A model generated the notes under the pieces. The model had not been told where the DNA came from, ran no database searches, and worked only from the letters and a program-made list of their open reading frames with translations. The position numbers and the translations under genes are program-made. From NCBI RefSeq assembly GCF_026151205.1, contig NC_087072.1:18119669-18183668 (forward strand): a stretch of DNA of 64,000 nt, read 5' to 3'. Source of the stretch: Bolinopsis microptera (taxonomy: Eukaryota > Ctenophora > Tentaculata > Lobata > Bolinopsidae). Of the stretch, positions 30,350 to 42,500 are shown piece by piece (position 1 is the first letter of the stretch; each line of letters opens with the position of its first letter).

Positions 30350-30717
30350 TTTGTCGCCCACCCGCTTCAATCTCCCCGTCCCCAAAACTGCTTCCCTCTT
30401 TTCAGAGTTTCAAGACCATTCTCACACATTCTCATATACCTGGATTGACGAGTAAACCAGTACAGTAGGGAGTAAAACGAAAGATTAGTTGTCGTTTTAG
30501 CTTATTAGAAAGTAAACTTTGTAATAATAAATTAGTTACGAAGCACACTGTACATCCAAAATAAATGAAGTAATAAGCGATAAATAGTTATTGCTCAATT
30601 GAGGTGAAGTTAAGTGTGTTTATTTCTCCACGGGCAGGTTCATCAGAGCTTTCCAAAGGTAGGTTTTAACCAGCCATCTCATTTCTGGAATTTTTTGTAG
30701 CTTTTAATCAGATTAAC

Positions 30718-31024
30718 CCCCCAGTTCCATAGCGGATATTATGCCAAATTATTAGACGGAGGTCCATTTCTACGGTGATGATTCTCCGGCTCCGTCTACT
30801 GTATTATACAGTTATACGGAGATGAAGCTCTCCGGGAATTTCTCGGAGATTGTAGCAGTTTGTGGCAGTTTCTTTGCACTTTGCTCTGTGAGAATCAACA
30901 AAATTACCGTAGATGGTCTCCGGATAAGGTTATGGAACTGCAAACCGGAGAAATATCCGAAGAAATGTTAGTTGACGATCTCCGTCCAATAATTTGGCAT
31001 AATATCCGCTATGGAACTGGGGGT
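30718..31024. mobile_element. MITE-like inverted unit (right arm copy)
   Basis: Mirror image of the 27506-27793 unit but about 20 bases longer: it contains ATCAACAAAATTACCGTAG, present in the partial copy at 26,940 but absent from the left-arm full unit. So the left and right arms have lost different pieces. Confidence 0.65.
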
Positions 31025-31070
31025 AAAAAGGGGTAAATATATATTTACATCAAAAATTTCATGAGTACAT

Positions 31071-31143
31071 CACCCGAGTAGCTTAGCGGCTAGGCGATTG
31101 GCTAGCTCTGAGCGAGGTCGGGTGTTCAAACCTGCGTGTACAC
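31071..31143 (+). other. tRNA-like (SINE-type) segment in right arm
   Basis: Inverted counterpart of the left-arm segment: TAGCTTAGCGG at 31079-31089 and GTGTTCAAACCTG at about 31122-31134, A- and B-box-like, in plus orientation. A few substitutions separate it from the left copy. Confidence 0.55.
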
Positions 31144-31417
31144 CGTGTAAACTTTTACCCAGCACAATTTTTTTTTCATGATAAATAGGAAATAAACCTT
31201 TGAACCTAGCGAGCCAGTAGCTTGAGCAAATAATTCAGATAGTAGCAAAAACTTAAGTAGTCCCAGTGCTCAGGTTTGAGGACATTGAAGAATAATCTGA
31301 AAATATCGCCGAAATCCACGACTATTTGCCGAAATCCACGACAATCCGCAAAAGCACTTGCAAGTTACAAAAAAGCTAGGCTTTGACTAGATAACCGACT
31401 CCAGTACTCAAAACTGA

Positions 31418-31730
31418 AATGGGCCTGGCTAGGTAACTTTTGATTGATTCGAGCAGCGATGAATTTTAGCAAGCTAGTCAATAACTCAATAAGTAGATTT
31501 CTCGGAGATTGTAGCAGTTTGTGGCAGTTTCTTTGCACTTTGCTGGGGGTAAGAAGGGGTAAGGGGGGGGGGGATGGGCCTGGCTAGGTAACTTTTGATT
31601 GATTCGAGCAGCGATGAATTTTAGCAAGCTAGTCAATAACTCAATAAGTAGATTTCTCGGAGATTGTAGCAGTTTGTGGCAGTTTCTTTGCACTTTGCTG
31701 GGGGTAAGAAGGGGTAAGGGGGGGGGGGGG
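31418..31730. repeat. 155-bp tandem duplication unique to the right arm
   Basis: The stretch from GGGCCTGGCTAGGTAAC through GGGGTAAGGGGGG occurs twice in a row (31420-31570 and 31576-31730) but only once in the left arm. The two G tracts are the likely site of unequal exchange or slippage. Confidence 0.85.
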
Positions 31731-32510
31731 GGGGGGAGATGATGTCCGCTATAACATCGGGCCCCCATTATACAGTCCATATGATCTGTGAAGATATGAT
31801 CTGGGATATGATCTGGAAAGATATGATCTGGGATACTCACTTCATTAGCAGGCACATAGAGGTTTCAGACAAATTCTATTGACTTATTGACATTCCTACT
31901 ATACCTTGTAATATTGTATTTATTATATTCTTTGCAAGAAATTAAAAGATGTAATATCCATGTATATTCTTGTGGCTATTGTATAAATTGTATCTAAAAA
32001 TTTTTCGCTGCCTCAGGTTTTCTTAAATTTTGTCTCAGGATTTTTCGCTGTCTCAGGTTTTCTTAAATTTTGTCTCAGGATTTTTCGCTGTCTCGGGATT
32101 TCTTAAATTTTGTCTCAGGTTTTTTCGCGCGTCTCAGGATTCTTAAATTTTGTCTTAGGTTTTTTCGCTGTCTCGGGATTTCTTAAATTTTGTCTCAGGT
32201 TTTTTCGCTGTCTCGGGATTTCTTAAATTTTGTCTCAGGATTTTTCGCTGTCTCAGGATTTCTTAAATTTTGTCTTAGGATTTTTCGCTGTCTTGGGTTT
32301 CCTTAAATTTTGTCTCAGGATTATCTGCTGTCTTAGGTTTCCTTAAATTTTGTCTTAAGACTTTTCGCTGTCTTAGCTTTTTTTGACATCTCAGGTTCGC
32401 TTAAATTTTGTCTCAGCTTTTTTTGCAGTCTTAGCTTTTCTTAAGCAGTTTGTCTTAGGAATTTTTGCAAATCCAATCCTAAGATCCGAGGCTGGGGGAG
32501 GCCTTTTTAT

Positions 32511-33566
32511 ATATTTAAATCGCAGTCCATTTACCTATGTGATAAAAAAGCCAACAGAACAGCCACATTTGGCAAGATAATACATGTATATTATACATAA
32601 ATCATGAGACCTTCTGGGTGTTTCTATGCAACTTCCTATTTCTCATCCGATTTGCACGCAGGCGGTCATACATACAAAGACAATCTTTCGATTTATAATA
32701 TAGTTAATTACATTTTTACTGGGTCATTTTTACTGGGTCGTACCTAGCATTTTAGTTTGTTTTGTAAATTTTGTAGAAATATTTTGACGTGTGATGATGT
32801 TTATGTCATTGTTAGTTGACATGATTCGATTTCGTGATTTCTTTGTAGTGTAGATATGAATTTGATAGGCACAAGAACCTGGTTAATTGGTTCTCAACTT
32901 TCTAGTGATAGCTTCTTATCAAAACCATGTGTTGTAACAAATGGGGCCCCAAAAGAAGATGCTGTTCATAATCTACATAAGTATTCGGATAGTATAGAAT
33001 AACCAGGAGATCTTTAAAATACAAATTGAGGAATAAAGATGGAGTTGGTAGAGTTTTCTTAAATTTGTTTCACTAAAAATTTGTTTCACTTAAAAAAAAT
33101 GTTGGTCCTGACATATCAGGGTAATTCTCAGCAGGGAAAAGTATTGAAAGCACCATCACAGGACGATGTTTATTTGTTTTATCATTACGTTGATCTGGAG
33201 TTTGTGGAAAATTGCAACAACTCTTTATATTATGGAAACTAAATGTGTCTATTTTTATCAAGTTTTCATTTCTAACCTACTTCCCACTTGAACAATTCAT
33301 TGTTTTCGATTTTAACACATGTTTTATTTTAACACAGTTTAGTATAAAGTCAATGATACGTTTTTTAGCCTTGTATAAAGTATCAATATTTATAATTATC
33401 ATTATTGTTGTCAAGAAATATTAAATTTGCTGATTGCTGTTAATGAGTATGTATCTATAACTGTGCCGGAGTTTGTTTTAATAATGTGCTGAAATTTAAT
33501 ATTTTCATCCTTTCTATATAGGCTTAGAAATAAAAGTCCTGCCAGAAAAGAAGAGACTTTATTAAG
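32511..33566. promoter_or_regulatory. Upstream region of CLINT1, no clear elements
   Basis: About 1 kb between the fold-back element and the CLINT1 start codon, so it should contain the promoter and the 5' UTR. TTTCTATATAG at about 33,512-33,522 could be the acceptor of a 5' UTR intron. I see no TATA box or CpG-rich core. Confidence 0.35.
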
Positions 33567-36500
33567 ATGGCAAACTTTAACTTCCCTAAACTGGACATGT
33601 GGCAACTCCGCAACATTGGCGACAAAGTGTGAGTAGAAAATGGTTGTACTTTTAGATTTATAGGTTATATTTATATGTGATAGGTAAGAAGGCTGTTAAG
33701 AGCTCGATTGGGTTTGCAATCATAACTAATGCAAACAATTCTAAGTAATTCAAGAGGTTTTAATTGTTTTAGTTTCTGGAGCGAAAATAAAGATGTGAAT
33801 CAGTTCCCCGTCCCCATCATAACCCATGTGATCATAAACAGTTTTTGGCTCCATTTTACCACATCGTTACTGCTATACAACACTGCATGTTGAATCATAA
33901 CGCTGGAAAAAATGTTTGCTTGTTTCATAGCAGATTTTGTATGTATGTATGAAAATAGAATTATTGAATAAAATGAATTTCAGTACGAATGTTGTGATGA
34001 ATTATACTGATGCAGAAACCAAGGTAAACTCTAAAAAATGTATTATTTTCGTGCTTAAAATTATTTTCAATAATGTATCTACTTTCTAGATTACTAGAAA
34101 AGATTACTGATAGTGTTAGTTGAACTCAATTGTTCTTTGTTCACAGCATTTTTGGAAAGGAATTCCAAAATATTGTCTGCCACAATATTGCTAATTCATA
34201 TATTCTTGCTCAGGTAAGGGAAGCATCCAATGATGATCCTTGGGGGCCCTCTGGAACACTAATGCAGGAAGTTGCTCGCCTCACCTATCAATATACCACT
34301 TATGATGAAGTCATGGCTATGCTTTGGAAAAGGATGTTTGAAAACAAAAAGAATTGGAGGCGAATCTATAAGGTTTGTAAAGCCTTGTCCAACAACAAAT
34401 ATTAACTCCAACCTTAGTCTTAATGTCAAATAAATGATATTATAAATACACTTCAGCTTAAATAATTAAATAATATGTGTGTACTGTATGTGAAAATAAG
34501 CTGATAACTGGTCCTGTAGATTGCCACTAATTCAAACGTATTACTTTTTCAAGCACTTTTTAAGTATTTCATCTTATTTTATTATGACTGTCCGTTTAGC
34601 AGTGGTTTCTATCACTCTACAGTCTACCGCCGTTGATAATGGTTTTTGCAGTTTATTAATAGTTAACCATTGTGCAATCATTGCACATTACACTGCAATG
34701 TTCAATACATAAACATATGGACGGATATTGATTAACACCGTGTTTGGTGAGGGAAGGTTAGCTATAAAATAACAATATTTCTTTATGTTATGTTATCGTC
34801 TGTAGACTTTTGTAAATTTCTGCAGAACTCTACCATTAAAATGTTCATGGTTGCAGTATTGCATTTTGGTGATAAATGATATTGTCTGATCATAGTGCAG
34901 ATTTAGTATTTTGGGATATATAGCTAAGACATACAACGACCATCCTTGTTGTATTAAATACTTTTCAAATGTAACAAAGTACGATCAAAATATAAAATCG
35001 GTCAAATATTTTTGATACCCAAAACACGATAAACGCATGGTAAACTATGCCGCAATTACTTGGACCCTTTATATCAAGCCGAATAAAATATTGATACAGA
35101 TTTGTTTATAACTGCACACATCAACGGTTGAGAAGTGTACATACCATGCAATGCAATGGAAACTTATTTTAAAACATTTTTCTATGTATATAACGTCATC
35201 TTTATCATACAATAGAAATTTCTATTAGATGTAAGTCAGAATGTGGTGTGTGATAAAAAATTCCGCGTGTTGAGAGATGATGAAAGCATAAAGAGCTGAG
35301 AGAAACAAAAGAAAAGAGATTAGGCCTCGCTGATTGTTTTGCTTATCATATTGTCTATTATAACTTTCCTGGACATCTGGTAACCTCGGATTTGAAAAAT
35401 CTAGCTGATGCTATTAGTGTCATGTCTGTAAATGATGCCTATCACGCAGTTCAATATAATTAGATAACGAAAGACTTTTACAGTGCCTGCTATTGCTCGC
35501 ATACCTAGTACGCAATGGAAGTGAGCGAGCTGTTGAGAATGCTCGAGATCACTTGTTCGACTTGGGATCTCTAGAAAACTACACTTTCACTGACGAAGTA
35601 GGGAAAGATCAAGGGATTAATGGTGAGAAAAAAAGCATTATTTCTTTGTTATTGTAATTTAAATATAATAATTCGTCGGAATTCAACAGAATATCCTAAC
35701 ATCCGGCGATAATTGTTTGTTAGGCAATTTATTAAACCCCTGACAAGCTTTCTTTTTAAATGATAACTTTGAATCTTGATTAATAATATCACCTTATAGT
35801 GCGACAACGTGTGACAGAGCTGATCCAGTTCCTTCAAGACGATAAAATGATCAGGGACGAGCGGAAGAAGGCCCGAAAAAACAGGGACAAATACACTGGT
35901 GTTTCAAGCGACGAGTTTTCAGGATCTGGATTCGGACCCAGCAAAGGTGAGCTTAAACTCGGTGTTACCTAGCATTGTGTTCAAATAAATGTTTTTGTAT
36001 GTTTTGTACGGAGAAATAATATATTATTATTGTTGTATTAAAACATTAGATATTGTTCCCGCACTCCGCAGTACTTATCGTGTACATCAAATAATAAAGT
36101 TTCTGTTAATACAATCTTGTGCCTGGTGTTAAGATGCAACTATGTATCTTTGTACTCTACCGTAAGAAGATTCGATTGTAATGTCGAGAAATAACATATA
36201 TTTGCCGATTTTTTTGATATGATCATGTTGTCAAAATATTTGACGACGCTGTTCAAAGGACCAGCTGTAGCTAGAAGCACCAGTACCGATTCTGACCACG
36301 GATTTCAAGAATCGAACTTGGACAAACTTCGTACGTAAATCATAGCATGCTGCAACCACTGCTTCACCAAAATAACTGAAAATTAGTCTGTTCGTGTACC
36401 GAAATCTACTCAACAAATCATATAATAATCCTAATTAATGTTGTACAAATTTAATGTTATAAATTCGCTACGTGTTGTGACCAATAAAATCATGATGATT

Positions 36501-39500
36501 ACCAAAGTTGTGAAAACAGTTATTATGCATTTTAATTGTGTTGATAAAAGTTATTATGTTTTAATTGTGAACCACGCATGTTCCGTTCATTATATGGTGT
36601 AACGCTTGGTATTCTCTTGGGTGTCTTGACGGAGAATGAATTAATAATTTAATATGTGATAATGTGTAATGAAAGATAATTTGAATGATGCAGTGGCGTA
36701 ACAATACCTCCCTCACCGTCCCCCTCGAAATGAAGACGAAATTACCTGACACACCGCACAGGTCTCTTTCTTTTCATAAAGTAGGCCTAGTCTGGGTCTG
36801 CGGGGCCGTGTTCGTTACGCCACTAATGGTATGCCGTCTGCTGATGTGACATGATACATTTTATTACCGTGGAAACTTCTGTAACAATTAATTATAAAAA
36901 GTAGCGCTACATCATGTGCTTATTCGGAGTAACCTGTAGTTCTCTAGAAATAGATCACCTTCACACCCCTACATACCTACACAGCATATTTTCAGCATTT
37001 TTCTGCTGTAGTCTAGTATCTTTAAATCCAAATCGATTATGTCATATACATACCAATATTAATTACACGATGGAAAATTCGTGATTGGCAAATGATAAAA
37101 CTTAGCGCTTGTTATCTTAAAATGTGTACTCGATGTACGTTTCCTCTTCATTGGTGTCATGAAATGTGTTGTGATTTTTAGTTAGTAGGTCATTAAATGA
37201 ACCACGTCTCTCACCTCCTGTTTCATTTTATTTGATTACGAGATAATGGTATCTGCACGCCAATCATGCAATGTGGAATGTAACTACCCGTGGAAGATGT
37301 AATTATACGTAACATTATAATCAAATGTACATTGATCTACAAGTCACTGATCTAATTTTACGTTTTGTACTCACAATTTATAAGATGGTACACTATGTTC
37401 AGGTTCATTTAGCAGTGGTATTTTCGACAAGGCTAAATCGAAATGGGACGATGATAAAGAGGAAGATTTTAAAATTAAAGACGATCTCAGCTCCTGGAAA
37501 CCAAAGTAAGTGTTTTAAAGTAATACAGTCAAGTAATATGTAATTATACTTCATTTAAACAAACTGGAAATCTTTCTGACAAGTTTCTGGGAAGTCTCCA
37601 AGAACTGTCAGAGTTAGCTGGTCAACATGACAGCTAGCTCGTTAACTGATTAAAACAGAGTGTCATTTGATACTACAGCTGAGCTCCACTCTTACTGGAC
37701 ATCAGCTTCAAATACAGTCACGGTACTTGACAGAGTAGTCAAAGACATGTTCAGTCACTGATGTTTTTGCTTTGAACTTAGGTACTTGTACAGTGTACAG
37801 TGTACAGTGTATAATTATCGACTTTGATCTTAATACCGGGCTAATGTGATAATATAAATCACAAAACATTCTAAAAATCTTTGTTTTTTCCCTGCCCATA
37901 AAAACATTCTCTGTTATACTCAGAGATCGAAGGACAAATGTTTCTGCCAATGATAATGATGTGTCAACAGGGGTGCGAATGAGAATGTCCCATGAACCTT
38001 GGTCGGAAAACAGGTGCCTCTATCTAGCCTCTCCCACTGTACAAAGCCAGTCACTTTAAAGCACATAATATACCTTGTCAAAGCCAAGATATTTGAAAAT
38101 TCGCCACTCTGTGATGGAACTTGGCCTTCAGTTAAACTGACAAAGATTGAAAGATTACGAAAGCACGGTCATTCGTTTATTATCAAAACCAATGAAAATT
38201 ATTCACATCGTATCTTGTTCTACAACTGTTCGGTTAAATTACAGTCGCAAGATTTGGGGGACAATGTTATGTACAAGCAATAATAACGAATGGTTTTTAA
38301 ACGTGAAAACTAATGGTTTTACAGGACTAGGTGGTGTAACATGACATGTTGATAATAATATCGTCTGTTTCAGAACTGATAGTTGGGGTTCCGGACTGAG
38401 GAAACCTTACAAGGACGAGGACGAAGAGGAGAGGTCAGTAGATATCTTACATCCGTGTAATTGGGTATTATCTCATTACCAATTACTTATGTGGGAGTTA
38501 GGCTTAGGACTATATATTTGCCTAACTGCTAATTGTTTGTGTGCTATTCACCCGAAGCATGTCTTATTGTCGAGTAGCTAGAATGTGAGACATATAATAC
38601 AGTGAAACCTCTGTGCACTGGGCCTCTCGGACTCGGGGGAAATGAAAAGTGCACCTGTACACTGCAATTGTATAGGAAAAAACCCGGTATAGAGAGGTTC
38701 AGTATCTATTATATCCTCTCAAATAACCTGTCAAGCGTCTCATTATATACCTCTTTAGGGGCCACATAAAGCGTTATGTACACCCAATGCGATATGAGCT
38801 AGGATTATGTACATTTCTTAACCAAAACACTAAGTATAGTAACTAAACGTTTGGGGGAATAGAAAAGAAGAAGCCCGATATATCGATTATCGAGGTACCC
38901 GGTATAGAGAGGTTTTGTTGTACAGTTTTGTAGTACGGTATAATATCATGTGTTAAGGTTTTAACTCGACCTGCAGTATTCCATGTGTACAGAAATGTAC
39001 AATGTACACAATACATTAATATAAAACCACGATGCACATGTTATGAAGTTGTTCAAATGCCAGATTACTATACATTGGCAGACTATTAGGTATCAGTCGA
39101 TAGATATCACATACTGTTATGTAATATGCATATATTGTTTTAAACTAATTACAACATTACAAATCTATTACATTTATTGAGGACGTTACAGAATGAATTA
39201 ATTTAATGTAGTTTGAGGAGTCCTCACTCTCCTCAAGTCGAACAATGGCGTTTCTCTTGTCGCTAATATAAGATAGATAAGTATTAGATAAATACTCAAA
39301 GTTTATACACTTTATTACATAATACGGTACACTATATAGCAGATACTGTCCTTTCTGACGTTATATATAGTGTAATATTGCATGACTAGGGCGTGTGCCC
39401 GCCCTGAAGAACTTTGATGATATTATTGGATAAAGCGTCATAACAACAATATTCACAACAACACTTCTGTACATTTCGTGATACTCTCAACATTAATTCA

Positions 39501-42500
39501 TTTCTTTAAATGATAAAAGAAAACAATAGTACTCAAATTATAAGCGTCATGTTTACTGAGCTGGAGAATATGTTGGTATTATAGGGGATCATGTTTTATA
39601 GGGGGATCATGTTTTATAGGGGGATCATGTTTTATAGGGGATCATGTTTTATAGGGGGATCATTTTTCATAGGGTATCATGTTTTTTGTCCATTTTTTTT
39701 GTCCATGCGGTACCCTATTTTCTGAGGATGGACAAAATCTTATGGACAAAAATGGACAAAACAAACATGATCCCCTATTATACTCTACAGTCCTCAGAAG
39801 ACGAGGACGGCCTGGAATGATCTTGAAGAACTTGAAATTCCCTGCTTTGGAATGATCTTTGAGAAGTTTAAATTTCCAGATATATAAATAGATCTTCTTG
39901 TTATTTAAGGTTTGGGCAAGCAGAGAAACTTTATGAACTGAACGAAAGTAGAAATATCGGTTGGGAGGCGATACACTGCAACTTCTGTTAAAAATCAGAA
40001 CTATTAGATTTTTGTTTGTCACATAATACTGTTACATATGATAATTATGATAATGATATTTATTTTATACTGACGTGTGTTTTATGAAGCATTAGTGTGC
40101 CACCTGTTGATTTTAAAAGTAAAAGTTGGCAGTAAAAAATTTGCTTGTTCTATCACAACAGTAATCTTGTAAATTTATGTTAACATTATGCGAGTATATT
40201 TTATACATGCTTTTATACAATATACATGTTCGGAATTCCTTTGACTGTTACGTCAGAGTTTTAAATATAATTTTATCAGCGAAAGATTAGGATGTGGCCG
40301 GTGTCTTTATATATATGGACCTGGGTATTCGAAATTGAAATTTTCCGATTTAAGGACCTTCTAAAATTGTATTTATAAATATAAATAGAATACATTCAAC
40401 TATTGACGGCTTCTTTCCCCAACATATTTGTGAAGTCATTGCACTTTGGAATGAAACCAAACTTTCTGCTATTGTAATCATTCCATCGAATACACTGGCG
40501 ACGAATGTAAACATTCTTACACTAACATTCACCTGTAATTAAAGCAAATATTTTAACTTCCATAATTTGTGTACTATTTCCTTCTTACCAATTACCTAGC
40601 ATAATTCCTCCGTTACACTTATAACCTAGTATATTTCCATTATATCTTAAACGAAAATGGTGAATCTTGATGTGATCATAGTATGTAATAAACTTAGATA
40701 TTTGATATCCACATAATTATTATGGCGAGTTTGATTTCTAAGGGCGCTGCCCAACAGTACCACTAACTGTTCCAGTAAGCTATATAGGGGGTGACATGTA
40801 CATGTAATTTTTTCTTTCAGCGGATATTCTTGGTCCTGCATTTTTCGGAATAAGATCATATTCTATTTGAGCTATTGACGTGATTATTCGGGAACATTTT
40901 TATTCAAGCGGCAGTAAGACACAAAAGGATCACGATTAAATTATGTATGGTGGTGAGCCTGTACTACATTTCTTAATTGACAGATAGCTATAACTATAAG
41001 TTACAGTTGAATGGTTAATATCATGACAACCATTCCGTACCTACCTTCCTATTAAACCTATTGAGCTATTGAGAGTTATAAACCCGAATTTAAAATTCGT
41101 GCTATTTCATGATAAAAGAAGCTTCTAGCATGCAAATCTAGGCTGAAAGTGATATCTATGAGCATTTCATTGTCATTCATTCTAGGAAGTAGAGTGATGG
41201 AAATCATTAATATATGCTATATTTAATATTTATGCCTTATCCAATTATTGGTGAGAATTAAAAAGAACGTAGTAGCATGGACCATGCCATTAATACTCAC
41301 ATTATTGTAGTGTTTGTCACCCTCAATATACATACTATTATTGCTACATGCGCTAGAACCTTCCCCTTATTGCAGCAAAGAAGAGAAGGGATTTGATGCT
41401 GTAAGGGAAGAGGCCGCTGAAGACGATGATGATTTTGATTTTATTCGGTCGAAGAGCAGCGCCATCTCTAACGATGCGCCCCGCAAGAAAGCCGAACCCA
41501 GTAAATTGGTTGGGTTAGGGGCTGCTTCTAGCTTCGCTAAGTAAGCTTTGTTGTGTTCTTTTGGAGCATTAGCTTTTGAAATTATATATTTCATTGATTA
41601 ACGTATTGACAGTTTCAAAATATTCTAAATCATTACGAAAATTTCTAGATCATTCAATTTTGCTTGTACAAAAGCTCTCTTTGGCTGTCTGACCGTTTTA
41701 AATCACAAACGATTCTAAACGGTTAACTATCACTTACTTTCCAATAACGAACTGATAACAGGGGCGGTGAGACACCAGCAGCAGCTGTTCCAGCGCCAAC
41801 TCAAGAACCATTTGATCCGTTTAAAGAAAACTCAAAGGTGGAGGAGACTGCAGATTTGTTCAATTTTGGGGACGATCCTGCCCCTCTCCCTTCACAATCA
41901 GGTGCGATAGTTAAAGCTGTTCTTCTTTTTCATTTTATTCATGATCTTCTCACTTTATCGCTGGGCAGCTTTTCGTGTTCGTGTGCTGTTTCATTTAAAA
42001 CAGATTTTCCATGCTTTGTCACTTTTTCAGCTGCTGCTGAACATGCTGATCCTTTCTTCGGATCGGAATCTCCAACAAATGATGGTGAGATAGCGTTCAG
42101 TGTTGTTTCCCTTGTATCTGCCAAATATGTAAATATCTTGACACGTGTGCTCTTGAAGGCGTTTCGTTGCAATGATAATTCAAGAACATAATTAAGGTAT
42201 TTTACGGAACACGCGAAATAGTTAAAATGATTCAAAATGTGCTGTTGTGAATTGCCACTAAATCACGCGCAGCTAGCGCAGCTTAGCTAGCGCGCTTAGC
42301 TAAGCTAGGTAGCACGCACGTACGTGTGTTCTAATCGATTCGATCTGTATCTGTACGCGTGTACATTACATAAACAATGTGAGTCACATTTTTGTCACAG
42401 TCCTAACCTAGTTATTGAATTACGAAGCAGTCGAAGTACCGATAGAATTTCCACTCTAAGCTATCTTCTTTCGTTTGTCGCTAACTGAGCTGCTCATCTC

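Larger units (their letters stand above)
26123..32504. mobile_element. Fold-back element with ~2-kb inverted arms
   Basis: A left arm (26123-28162) recurs inverted on the right (30349-32504), giving a 6.4-kb element. Its tips read AGGCCTCCCCCAGCCTCGGA, and a 6-base TTTTAT direct repeat abuts both (26117-26122; 32505-32510). From tip inward each arm has an array of about 39-bp repeats, an 80-base AT-rich stretch, a CAGATCATATC cluster, a homopolymer C or G tract, a tRNA-like segment and a 290-bp MITE-like inverted unit. Long arms built of tandem repeats are the hallmark of fold-back (FB/TU) elements. The arms differ by one extra ~155-base duplication on the right. The spacer (28163-30348) has no transposase and holds another inverted pair. 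Confidence 0.85.

Noticed and set aside
31071-31143. Functional tRNA gene
   Set aside because: A- and B-box-like sequences are present, but the acceptor stem does not pair and no anticodon arm can be folded convincingly.
35649-35837. Minus-strand ORF overlapping CLINT1 exon 5
   Set aside because: Shadow of the CLINT1 coding exon and intron.
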